64,000 nucleotides of DNA. Origin: DAITQM01 sp036832975. Lineage in GTDB: Bacteria > Pseudomonadota > Gammaproteobacteria > Xanthomonadales > Wenzhouxiangellaceae. The stretch spans positions 1-64,000 of the forward strand of contig DAITQM010000009.1 in assembly GCA_036832975.1 (NCBI GenBank), given 5' to 3'. Position 1 is the first letter of the stretch, and each line of letters starts with the position of its first letter. A model generated the notes under the pieces. The model worked only from the letters and a program-made list of their open reading frames with translations. It did no database searches and had not been told where the DNA came from. The position numbers and the translations under genes were made by a program. Below, piece by piece: positions 16,463 through 24,045 of this stretch.

Positions 16463-19423
16463 ATGGCACCCAAGCCTGAGTACACCGCTATCAGAACCCT
16501 GCTCGCGGCGCTCGTTGCGCTGCCGGCATTGTCGTTTTTCAGCGGCGCCGCACGCGCGCAAGAACAGGAACAGGCGCCCGCCGAACTGGACCGCCAACTG
16601 GTCACCGGTTCGCGCATCCGGACCGCCAATCTCGCCGGCCAGTCGCCGGTGTTGACGCTGACCCGCGAGGATCTCGAACGCACTGGCAAGAATTCGATCG
16701 GCGATATCCTGCAACAACTGACGGCCAGCGGTTCGGCGCTGAACACCAAATTCAATTCATCCGGCAACTTCGGCTTTCCGCCGTCCGGCGCCGGTGTCGG
16801 GGCCGGCGCGACGACCGTCGATCTGCGCCACTTGGGCGCGCAGCGCGTCCTGGTGCTGGTCGACGGCCTGCGCTGGGTCAACGAATCGTCGGCCAGCGGC
16901 GTCAGTTCAATCGTCGATCTGAACACCATCCCGATGTCGATCGTCGAGCGCATCGAGGTTCTGGAAGACGGCGCCTCGGCCATTTACGGCAGCGACGCCA
17001 TCGCCGGCGTCGTCAATATCATTACCCGCAAAGATTTCGAAGGCGCCGAAGCGACGGCCTATTACGGCCAGTTCGACGAAGGCGACGGCGAAACCTTCCG
17101 CGGCGAAGTGTCGTTCGGTGGCAAGGCCGGCGACTTGTCGTTTTTTCTGAGCGCCAGCTATGCCGACGAAAGCCGGATCAGCTCAGCGGAGCGTGAGATT
17201 TCGAGTTTCCCGGTGCCGGGGACGGGGTTAACGCGCGGCAGTTCCGCCACACCGCGCGGGCGATTTGTTTTCGCCGATCCAGTGACCGATGATGTATTCA
17301 GTCTGACACTCAAAAATCCCGTGGCTGGCGTTCCGGTTTTCGATCCAGCCGATCCAACCGGGCCGAACTCCGATTTTCTGAATTTTTCGGATGACGAACG
17401 GTTCAATTTTGCGCCGTTCAACCTGTTGTTGACGCCGTCGGAGCGGACCTCTGTGTTCGGCCAGATCCGCTACGACTTGAACGATTACGTCAGCCTCTAT
17501 TTCCGCGGCATGTTCAACGAACGCCAGTCGGTCAACCAGGCAGCGGCGGAGCCGATTTTCCTCGGCCCATCAGCAGGTACCGGGAGTCTGGCCGACGTCA
17601 CTTCCATCGATGCCACAAACCCATTCAATCCGTTTGGTTTCACACTCGATGCAAACAGCAATTTATTCCTATTGGGACGCCGGCCGATCGAGAACGGCCC
17701 ACGTATTTTTGAGCAGGATGTCGATACTCGCTATCTGGCGGCCGGCTTCCAAGGTAAATTCAACGTCGCCAACCGGGCATTCTTCTGGGATCTGAACTTT
17801 ATCGATGCACAGTCCGAGGCCGACCAGATCACACACGGCAGTTTCAACATCAAACGGATCGCCGAGGCGCTTGGGCCGGTCGATCAATGTGCAGCGATAC
17901 CCGATTGCGTCCCGCTTGATCTATTCAGCGGCGCCGGCGGTGGCGCTGGCATCACCCCTGAGATGCTTGCCTTTATCACCTTTGTCGGCCAGGACCAGTC
18001 CGAACAGGAATTGCAGGATATCTCGTTCAATATCAGCGGTGACCTGTTCGATCTGCCGGCCGGCACGGTCGGCATCGCCGCCGGTTACGAGCACCGCGAG
18101 CAGGACGGTTTCTTCCTGCCCGATTCGGTGATCGTCGCCGGCGAGAGCAACGGCGTACCGGCGCTGCCGACCTCCGGCTCGCTGAACTTCGAAGAAGTCT
18201 ATGGTGAGTTGAATATTCCGCTGCTCAGCGATCTGCCGCTGATCCAGCAGTTCGACGCCGTCGGCGCCATCCGGTACACCGATTTCAATACCAGCGGCAG
18301 CAGCACGACGGTCAAGGCCGGTTTCCGCTGGCAGGTGACCGAAGATCTGCTGATCCGCGGCAGCTTCGCCGAGGGCATCCGCTCGCCGGGTATCGGCGAA
18401 TTGTTCGGCACCGCGTCGCGCTTCGACGATGTGTTGGATGACCCGTGCAGCAATTTCCTGCAGTCAGGCGCATCACCGGAAACTATCGATAACTGTATCG
18501 CACTGGGCGTGCCGGCAGATGGATCGTTCTCACAACCGAACCAACAGATTTCGGTCGTGACCGGTGGCAATGATGAACTGACACCGGAAACGACCGATTC
18601 GTACAGCGCCGGTTTCGTTTACAGCGCCTCGTGGGCCGAGGACCTGTCGTGGGTGGCCCGCCTCGATTTCGCCGCAACGTTCTATCGCCATGAACTGGAG
18701 GACGCAATACAGGCTTTCGACGCGCAGACCAAACTCGATGCATGCGTCGCCGACCCCACATCAGGTTTCTGCGATGGTATCTCCCGGGCCTTCACCGGGG
18801 CGATCAACGACTTCCAGAACCGGCTGATCAATATCGGCGGTATCAATACGCAGGGTGTCGATTTCAGTGTCAATTACACCTCGCCACAGACCGTCGCCGG
18901 CCAGTTCGGTATCGACTGGACAACGACCTGGGTTGATCGCTTTAATGAAATTCTGCCGAACCCGGAAGATCCGGAGGCGCCGATCATCCGCCGTCTGCTT
19001 GGCGTGGAGGAAAATGACCGCGGCATCGCCGAGTTCCAGTCGAATGTTGTATTCGCTTGGCAGTGGTACCACTGGTCGGCGAGCTGGACGGTGCGCTTTA
19101 TCGACAGCTTGGTTGAGTCGTGCAGCGAAGTCGATTTCGATAACTCGCCGATCAGCCTGACCAACCTCGGCCTGTGCTCGGATCCCGATTTCGACAACAA
19201 CGAAAATTCGAACAACAAGCTGGACAGCCGGTACTACAACGACTTGCAAATCAGCTATGACTTCGATCTCGGCGACTATGGCCTGCTGTTGACCGGCGGT
19301 GTCAACAATCTGTTCGATAAGGATCCGCCGATCTGCCTGAGCTGCTCGCTGAACGGTTTCGACGCCGGCAACCACGACCTGCCGGGTCAGTTCTGGTACT
19401 TCCGCGGCACGTTGTCGTTCTGA
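16463..19423 (+). CDS. TonB-dependent outer-membrane receptor
   Basis: A 986-residue outer-membrane receptor. A signal peptide (cleavage after GAARA) is followed by a TonB-box-like start, a plug domain (QLVTGSRIRTANLAGQSPV; LRHLGAQRVLVLVDGLRWVN; IERIEVLEDGASAIYGSDAI; GVVNIITRKDFEG) and a long beta-barrel ending in an aromatic residue (WYFRGTLSF). This class imports large or scarce solutes using TonB energy; the Xanthomonadales-like style suggests a carbohydrate or peptide ligand, but this is a guess. ATG 16463 has CCAGGGAG upstream. Its position after the propeller kinase suggests that the kinase may control it. Confidence 0.9.
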   Translation: MAPKPEYTAIRTLLAALVALPALSFFSGAARAQEQEQAPAELDRQLVTGSRIRTANLAGQSPVLTLTREDLERTGKNSIGDILQQLTASGSALNTKFNSSGNFGFPPSGAGVGAGATTVDLRHLGAQRVLVLVDGLRWVNESSASGVSSIVDLNTIPMSIVERIEVLEDGASAIYGSDAIAGVVNIITRKDFEGAEATAYYGQFDEGDGETFRGEVSFGGKAGDLSFFLSASYADESRISSAEREISSFPVPGTGLTRGSSATPRGRFVFADPVTDDVFSLTLKNPVAGVPVFDPADPTGPNSDFLNFSDDERFNFAPFNLLLTPSERTSVFGQIRYDLNDYVSLYFRGMFNERQSVNQAAAEPIFLGPSAGTGSLADVTSIDATNPFNPFGFTLDANSNLFLLGRRPIENGPRIFEQDVDTRYLAAGFQGKFNVANRAFFWDLNFIDAQSEADQITHGSFNIKRIAEALGPVDQCAAIPDCVPLDLFSGAGGGAGITPEMLAFITFVGQDQSEQELQDISFNISGDLFDLPAGTVGIAAGYEHREQDGFFLPDSVIVAGESNGVPALPTSGSLNFEEVYGELNIPLLSDLPLIQQFDAVGAIRYTDFNTSGSSTTVKAGFRWQVTEDLLIRGSFAEGIRSPGIGELFGTASRFDDVLDDPCSNFLQSGASPETIDNCIALGVPADGSFSQPNQQISVVTGGNDELTPETTDSYSAGFVYSASWAEDLSWVARLDFAATFYRHELEDAIQAFDAQTKLDACVADPTSGFCDGISRAFTGAINDFQNRLINIGGINTQGVDFSVNYTSPQTVAGQFGIDWTTTWVDRFNEILPNPEDPEAPIIRRLLGVEENDRGIAEFQSNVVFAWQWYHWSASWTVRFIDSLVESCSEVDFDNSPISLTNLGLCSDPDFDNNENSNNKLDSRYYNDLQISYDFDLGDYGLLLTGGVNNLFDKDPPICLSCSLNGFDAGNHDLPGQFWYFRGTLSF

Positions 19424-19436
19424 GCCCGACCTATCC

Positions 19437-19471
19437 CCCCGGCGCCGGCGTTTTCGCCGCCGGCGCCGGGG
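19437..19471 (+). terminator. Very strong GC hairpin after the TonB-dependent receptor gene
   Basis: A perfect 14-bp inverted repeat (CCCCGGCGCCGGCG / CGCCGGCGCCGGGG) with a 7-base loop (TTTTCGC) starts 14 bp after the receptor stop. No T-tract follows, so it is either a non-canonical terminator or a 3-prime-end stabilising hairpin. Confidence 0.55.
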
Positions 19472-19520
19472 CCGGTACCATCCGCCGGAATCGGTGGGTT
19501 GCCGGCCCCGGCGGCGGGGG

Positions 19521-19547
19521 ATTTTCGTTATGGATTTTCGTTATAAT
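19521..19547 (+). promoter_or_regulatory. Candidate promoter of tRNA-Val, on a 13-bp tandem repeat
   Basis: A consensus -10 hexamer TATAAT (19542-19547) lies 14 bp upstream of the tRNA. It sits in the second copy of an almost perfect 13-bp tandem repeat (ATTTTCGTTATGG, then ATTTTCGTTATAA). No convincing -35 is seen at 17 bp. The repeat makes the sequence unusually AT-rich for this genome. Confidence 0.5.
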
Positions 19548-19561
19548 GGCCGGCCGCATCC

Positions 19562-19638
19562 GGGCGATTAGCTCAGTTGGTTAGAGCGCCGTCTTGACAT
19601 GGCGGAGGTCACTGGTTCAAATCCAGTATCGCCCACCA
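19562..19638 (+). tRNA. tRNA-Val (anticodon GAC)
   Basis: A complete cloverleaf of 77 nt. The acceptor arms GGGCGAT / ATCGCCC pair perfectly, the D-arm is GCTC...GAGC, the anticodon stem CCGTC/GGCGG encloses loop TTGACAT with anticodon GAC (19596-19598), the T-arm contains GGTTCAAATCC, and ACCA is encoded at the 3-prime end. GAC decodes valine GUC/GUU codons. Confidence 0.95.
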
Positions 19639-19710
19639 ACATTCATCGTAAAGGGCGCACCCTGCGCCCTTTTATGGTGCGCCCGGCGATGTATGGTGAT
19701 TGATCGACTG

Positions 19711-21654
19711 ATGCCTGAAATTCGTTTACCGGACGGTTCGACAAAGCGCTTCCCAGCGCCCGTGACTGCTGCCGAGATCGCCGCGGCGCTCGGCGCCGGT
19801 CTTCAGCGTGCCGCGCTGGCCGCCGAGATCGACGGCCGGCCGGTCGATCTCAGCCACCGTATAGAACACGATGCGGCGGTTCGCATCCTGACCCGCCGTG
19901 ATCCCGAAGGGCTCGAGATCATCCGCCATTCGACGGCGCACCTTCTGGCGCAGGCGGTCAAGCGCTTGTACCCCGCGGCCCAGGTGACGATCGGTCCGGT
20001 GATCGAGGACGGCTTTTATTACGATTTCCACTATCCGCCGGGCTTCAACCAGGACGATCTGGCGGCGCTCGAGGCCGAGATGCAACGGCTTGTGAAGGCG
20101 GCGCTGCCGGTCGAGCGCGAGGTGCTCGGGCGCGACGATGCGGTGCGTCTGTTCCGCGATCTGGGCGAAAACTACAAGGCCGAAATTATCACTGCGATCC
20201 CTACCGGCGAGGCGATTTCGCTGTACCGCCAGGGTGAGTTCGTTGACCTGTGCCGCGGCCCGCATGTCCCCGACACCGGCCGGCTCGGCGCCTTCAAGCT
20301 GATGCGGGTGGCCGGCGCCTATTGGCGCGGTGACAGCCGCAACGAAATGCTGCAACGCATCTACGGCACTGCCTTCGCGGACAAAAAAGCCCTGACTGAG
20401 CACCTTGAGCGACTGGCAGAAGCCGAAAAGCGTGACCACCGCCGGCTCGGCCGCCAGCTCGACCTGTTCCACATGCAGGAAGAGGCGCCGGGCATGGTGT
20501 TCTGGCACCCGCCGGGGTGGACGTTGTGGCGGCTCGTCGAGCAATTCATGCGGCGGGTTTACCGCGCCGGCGGCTACCAGGAGGTGCGCTGCCCGCAGAT
20601 CCTCGACGTCAGTCTGTGGCGCCGTTCCGGGCACTGGGACAACTACCAGGAGAACATGTTTTTCACGCAGTCGGAAAACCGCGAATATGCGGTCAAACCG
20701 ATGAATTGCCCGGGGCACGTGCAGATTTATAACCATACGCTGCGCAGTTACCGGGAACTGCCGCTCCGCTACGGCGAGTTCGGCTCCTGCCACCGCAACG
20801 AACCGTCCGGCGCGCTGCACGGCCTGATGCGGGTCAGGGCCTTTACCCAGGACGACGGTCACATTTTTTGCATGCCCGAGCAGATCGCCTCCGAGGTCGC
20901 CGCTTTCCACCGCCAGGCGATCGCGGTGTATGCCGCATTCGGTTTCGCCGACGTGGCGGTCAAGCTGGCGCTGCGGCCGGAAAAACGCCTCGGCGACGAT
21001 GCGGTCTGGGACAAGGCCGAACAGGCGCTGCGCGAAGCGCTCGCCGGCTGCGGTGTGTCGTGCGAGGAACTGCCCGGCGAGGGCGCGTTCTACGGCCCGA
21101 AAATCGAATACCACCTGCGCGATTCGCTCGGCCGGCCGTGGCAGCTCGGCACCATGCAGGTCGATTTCATGATGCCCGACCGGCTCGGCGCCGCCTATGT
21201 CGCCGAGGACAATACGCGGCCCGTTCCGGTGATGCTGCACCGCGCCATCGTCGGTTCGATGGAGCGCTTTATCGGCATCCTGATTGAGCACCACGGCGGT
21301 GACCTGCCGGCCTGGCTGGCGCCTTGCCAGGTGCGGGTGATGAATATCACCGACAGCCAGGCGGATTATGTCCGGGAGGTGGTGGCGGATCTCCGGGCGC
21401 GCGGCATGCGCGCCGCCGCCGACTTGAGAAACGAAAAAATCGGTTATAAAATCCGCGAGGCCGCGCTGGCCAGGATTCCGTGGCTGCTGATCGCCGGAGA
21501 GCGGGAAAAAGCCCACGGTGACGTTGCCGTCAGGCGGCGCGGCGGACAAGATCTGGGGGCCATGCCATTTGCCGAATGCACCGCGCTGCTCGCCGCCGAA
21601 TGTGCCGCCCCCTCTTTTGAGCCCGATCAGGAGTCACACCCATCGCTACAGTAA
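19711..21654 (+). CDS. thrS: Threonyl-tRNA synthetase
   Basis: Charges tRNA-Thr; 647 residues, close to the bacterial norm. Order: TGS domain (MPEIRLPDGSTKRFPAPVTA), editing/SAD domain (HSTAHLLAQAVKRLYP; zinc/editing motif FVDLCRGPHVPDTG), class II catalytic core (MNCPGHVQIY with a zinc-binding Cys; RYGEFGSCHRNEPSG; FTQDDGHIFC; MLHRAIVGSMERFIG) and C-terminal anticodon-binding domain. ATG 19711 gives the usual N-terminus; the frame is open further upstream into the tRNA but is not coding-like there. Its stop codon overlaps the start of infC by 13 bp. Confidence 0.96.
   Translation: MPEIRLPDGSTKRFPAPVTAAEIAAALGAGLQRAALAAEIDGRPVDLSHRIEHDAAVRILTRRDPEGLEIIRHSTAHLLAQAVKRLYPAAQVTIGPVIEDGFYYDFHYPPGFNQDDLAALEAEMQRLVKAALPVEREVLGRDDAVRLFRDLGENYKAEIITAIPTGEAISLYRQGEFVDLCRGPHVPDTGRLGAFKLMRVAGAYWRGDSRNEMLQRIYGTAFADKKALTEHLERLAEAEKRDHRRLGRQLDLFHMQEEAPGMVFWHPPGWTLWRLVEQFMRRVYRAGGYQEVRCPQILDVSLWRRSGHWDNYQENMFFTQSENREYAVKPMNCPGHVQIYNHTLRSYRELPLRYGEFGSCHRNEPSGALHGLMRVRAFTQDDGHIFCMPEQIASEVAAFHRQAIAVYAAFGFADVAVKLALRPEKRLGDDAVWDKAEQALREALAGCGVSCEELPGEGAFYGPKIEYHLRDSLGRPWQLGTMQVDFMMPDRLGAAYVAEDNTRPVPVMLHRAIVGSMERFIGILIEHHGGDLPAWLAPCQVRVMNITDSQADYVREVVADLRARGMRAAADLRNEKIGYKIREAALARIPWLLIAGEREKAHGDVAVRRRGGQDLGAMPFAECTALLAAECAAPSFEPDQESHPSLQ
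21629..21644 (+). promoter_or_regulatory. Shine-Dalgarno site selecting the ATC start codon of infC
   Basis: AGGAG at 21629-21633 is followed after 8 nt by ATC at 21642-21644. No ATG, GTG or TTG lies in frame at this spacing. The next in-frame candidate (TTG 21699) has no Shine-Dalgarno and would remove conserved IF-3 residues. Confidence 0.75.
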
Positions 21655-22157
21655 AAGAAAATCGGCGCAACGAAGAAATCAATGCGCCCCGTGTCAGATT
21701 GATCGATGCCGAGGGCAACCAGGTCGGCGTCGTTTCCAGGGAACAGGCGCTTCAGCTTGCCGAGGAGGGCGGGCTCGACCTCGTCGAGATTGCGCCGAAT
21801 GCCGAACCGCCGGTCTGCAAGATCATGGATTTCGGCAAGTTCCGCTTCGAGCAGACGAAAAGAGCCCACGCCGCCCGCCGCAAGCAAAAGCAGGTCCAGG
21901 TCAAGGAAGTGAAGTTCCGGCCGGGCACCGAGGAGGCCGATTATCAGGTCAAGCTGCGCAATCTGCGCCGCTTTATCGAGGAGGGCAACAAGGCGAAGGT
22001 GACGATGCGCTTCCGCGGCCGCGAAATGGCGCACCAGGAACTCGGCCTGGAACTGCTCGATCGCGTTGAACAGGATTTGGGTGATACAATAACCATCGAG
22101 CAGCGGCCCAAAGTCGAAGGCCGGCTGATGGTGATGATGATCGCGCCGAAGCGTTGA
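21642..22157 (+). CDS. infC: Translation initiation factor IF-3, apparently with an ATC start codon
   Basis: IF-3 binds the 30S subunit, prevents premature subunit joining and checks start codon-initiator tRNA pairing. From ATC 21642 the protein has 171 residues. The N-domain (NRRNEEINAPRVRLIDAEG, GVVSREQALQLAEEGGLDLV, EIAPNAEPPVCKIMDFGK) and C-domain (VKEVKFRPGTEEADYQVK; EGNKAKVTMRFRGREM) are complete. Starting at TTG 21699 would delete the first 19 residues. In E. coli infC begins at AUU and IF-3 represses its own non-canonical start; an AUC start here fits the same feedback logic. The gene overlaps thrS by 13 bp. Confidence 0.92.
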   Translation: MATVKENRRNEEINAPRVRLIDAEGNQVGVVSREQALQLAEEGGLDLVEIAPNAEPPVCKIMDFGKFRFEQTKRAHAARRKQKQVQVKEVKFRPGTEEADYQVKLRNLRRFIEEGNKAKVTMRFRGREMAHQELGLELLDRVEQDLGDTITIEQRPKVEGRLMVMMIAPKR

Positions 22158-22207
22158 TCAGCGGGTCGCCTGCCGCCATACCGGGGGCCGGCTGCGAAAT
22201 CGAGTCT

Positions 22208-22310
22208 GTGCGGTCCCTCGCGGACCGCACGGCGTTACGAACCAGCGGCCCTGGGCCTGACTGGGCAACAAGCCGTGACACGCCGGTAAAGCGTCCTGCC
22301 GGAGCAGGAC
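22208..22310 (+). promoter_or_regulatory. Structured infC-rpmI intergenic leader (candidate L20-type autoregulatory region)
   Basis: The 191-bp gap between infC and rpmI contains two perfect hairpins: GTGCGGTCC / GGACCGCAC (22208-22230, loop CTCGC) and GTCCTGC / GCAGGAC (22293-22310, loop CGGA). Neither has a T-tract. In E. coli, L20 represses rpmI-rplT by binding structured RNA in this same interval, so a similar leader is plausible. It is inferred from position and structure only. Confidence 0.45.
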
Positions 22311-22348
22311 CGCGTGTTCAGGGTGTCAATACAACGAGGTTACGACAC

Positions 22349-22546
22349 ATGCCGAAGTTGAAAACCAACCGGGGCGCCGCCAAGCGCTTCCGGAAAACGG
22401 CGGGCGGCCTGTATAAACGGGGCCACGCCAACCATAGCCATATCCTGACCAAGAAAGACACCAAGCGCAAGCGCCACCTGCGTTCCGCGGAGCACGTCGC
22501 CGCGGCCGACGCCCCGGCGCTGAAGCGTCTGTTGCCGCATCTGTAA
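22349..22546 (+). CDS. rpmI: 50S ribosomal protein L35
   Basis: A 65-residue, highly basic protein starting MPKLKTNRGAAKRFRKTAGG, the standard L35 signature, and continuing with KRGHANHSHILTKKDTKRKR. It is part of the large ribosomal subunit. It follows infC and precedes rplT by 11 bp, the usual order. Confidence 0.97.
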   Translation: MPKLKTNRGAAKRFRKTAGGLYKRGHANHSHILTKKDTKRKRHLRSAEHVAAADAPALKRLLPHL

Positions 22547-22557
22547 GGGGGAGCACG

Positions 22558-22914
22558 ATGGCCAGAGTCAAACGCGGCGTGACCGCCCGCCGGCGGCACC
22601 GCAAAATTCTCGCCCGCGCCAAGGGTTACTACCATTTCCGGCGCAAGGTGTTCCGTGTCGCCAAACAGGCGGTGATCAAGGCACAGCAATACGCTTACCG
22701 CGACCGCCGGGTGCGCAAACGCGACTTCCGCGCTTTGTGGATCGCTCGCATCAATGCCGCGGCGCGCGAGTGCGGGCTGTCGTACAGCCGTTTCATGAAT
22801 GGCTTGAAGCGGGCCGAAATCGCGCTCGACCGCAAGGTCCTCGCCGATCTGGCGGTGCACGACAAGGTGGCGTTCAGCGCGCTGGCCGAGCGGGCCCGCG
22901 CCAGCCTCGGCTGA
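22558..22914 (+). CDS. rplT: 50S ribosomal protein L20
   Basis: A 118-residue basic protein with the L20 signature (MARVKRGVTARRRHRKILAR; AKGYYHFRRKVFRVAKQAVI; RRVRKRDFRALWIARINAAA). It binds 23S rRNA early in 50S assembly and in model bacteria also represses its own operon. GGGGGAGC lies just upstream of ATG 22558. Length matches the family. Confidence 0.97.
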   Translation: MARVKRGVTARRRHRKILARAKGYYHFRRKVFRVAKQAVIKAQQYAYRDRRVRKRDFRALWIARINAAARECGLSYSRFMNGLKRAEIALDRKVLADLAVHDKVAFSALAERARASLG

Positions 22915-23033
22915 GTCCGGATTTCCGTGACCTGCTCTACTCGTGACGAGCCGGTCATGCTTCCTCCGGGCTGAGCCTGCCGGCGCTCATCGTCCGGGGC
23001 CGTGCCCGGCGCCGGGGTAGGAGGGGAGATTCG

Positions 23034-24035
23034 ATGCACATCGAGCAGCTCGATCAGTGGCTGAACGAGGCCGCCGCGGCCATCGCTGCGTGCGGCGACG
23101 CCGCGGCGCTCGATAAGTTGCGCGTCGAATATCTGGGCCGCAAGGGCACGCTCACCCACTTGCTGCACGCGCTCGGCGAGTTGCCGGCCGCCGAACGGCG
23201 GGCCGCGGGACAAGCCGTCAACCGGGCCAAACAACAGCTCAGCGAAGCGCTGGCCACCCGGCGCGCAGCGCTGGAACAAGCGGCGCTCGAACACGCCCTC
23301 GAAACCGGCCACCTCGATGTCACACTGCCCGGGCGCGGCCAGCACAACGGCACGCTGCACCCGGTCAGCTCGACGCTGGAACGGATGGTGGCGATTTTTA
23401 CGAACCTCGGTTTCGCAGTGGCCAGCGGTCCGGAAATCGAAGACGACGAGCACAACTTCGCCGCCTTGAACTTCCCGCCGCATCACCCGGCGCGGGCCAT
23501 GCACGATACCTTCTATCTGCCGGACGGCCGGTTGCTGCGCACCCATACCTCGCCGGTGCAGATCCGGGCCTTGCGCCGCCACGGTGCGCCGCTGCGCCTG
23601 GTCGCCCCCGGCCGCGTCTATCGCAGCGATTCGGATCAGACCCACACCCCGATGTTCCACCAGTTGGAAGGCCTGCTGGTCGCCGAGGACGTGAGCTTCG
23701 CCGACCTGAAAGGCGTGCTGCAAGCCTTCGTCAATCTGTTTTTCGAGCGCCAGGTGCCGTTGCGCCTCAGGCCCTCGTACTTTCCGTTCACCGAACCGTC
23801 GGCCGAAGTCGATATCGGCTGGCGTAAGGCCGGCGGCGAGAGCGGCTGGCTGGAGGTGCTCGGTTGCGGCATGGTTCACCCCAAAGTGCTCGACAACTGC
23901 GGCGTGGACAGCGAGATCTACACCGGTTACGCCTTCGGTATGGGCGTCGAGCGGTTGGCGATGCTGCGTTTCGGCGTCACCGATCTTCGACAATTTTTCG
24001 AAAACGATTTACGTTTTCTGCGCCAGTTCGGATGA
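23034..24035 (+). CDS. pheS: Phenylalanyl-tRNA synthetase alpha subunit
   Basis: Catalytic alpha chain, 333 residues. An N-terminal coiled coil (about 1-85) precedes the class II core: GRGQHNGTLHPVSSTLERM, then SGPEIEDDEHNFAALNFPPH, HTSPVQIRAL, RVYRSDSDQTHTPMFHQLEG, RPSYFPFTEPSAEVDIG and the motif 3 region GYAFGMGVERLAMLRFG. GGAGGGGAG precedes ATG 23034. The 119-bp gap after rplT is GC-rich and shows no recognisable leader peptide. pheT follows 10 bp downstream. Confidence 0.96.
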   Translation: MHIEQLDQWLNEAAAAIAACGDAAALDKLRVEYLGRKGTLTHLLHALGELPAAERRAAGQAVNRAKQQLSEALATRRAALEQAALEHALETGHLDVTLPGRGQHNGTLHPVSSTLERMVAIFTNLGFAVASGPEIEDDEHNFAALNFPPHHPARAMHDTFYLPDGRLLRTHTSPVQIRALRRHGAPLRLVAPGRVYRSDSDQTHTPMFHQLEGLLVAEDVSFADLKGVLQAFVNLFFERQVPLRLRPSYFPFTEPSAEVDIGWRKAGGESGWLEVLGCGMVHPKVLDNCGVDSEIYTGYAFGMGVERLAMLRFGVTDLRQFFENDLRFLRQFG

Positions 24036-24045
24036 GGGACGGGCG

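Noticed and set aside
19726..21549. A 607-codon minus-strand frame opposite thrS
   Set aside because: Antisense to a fully conserved synthetase, no ribosome site or domain seen.
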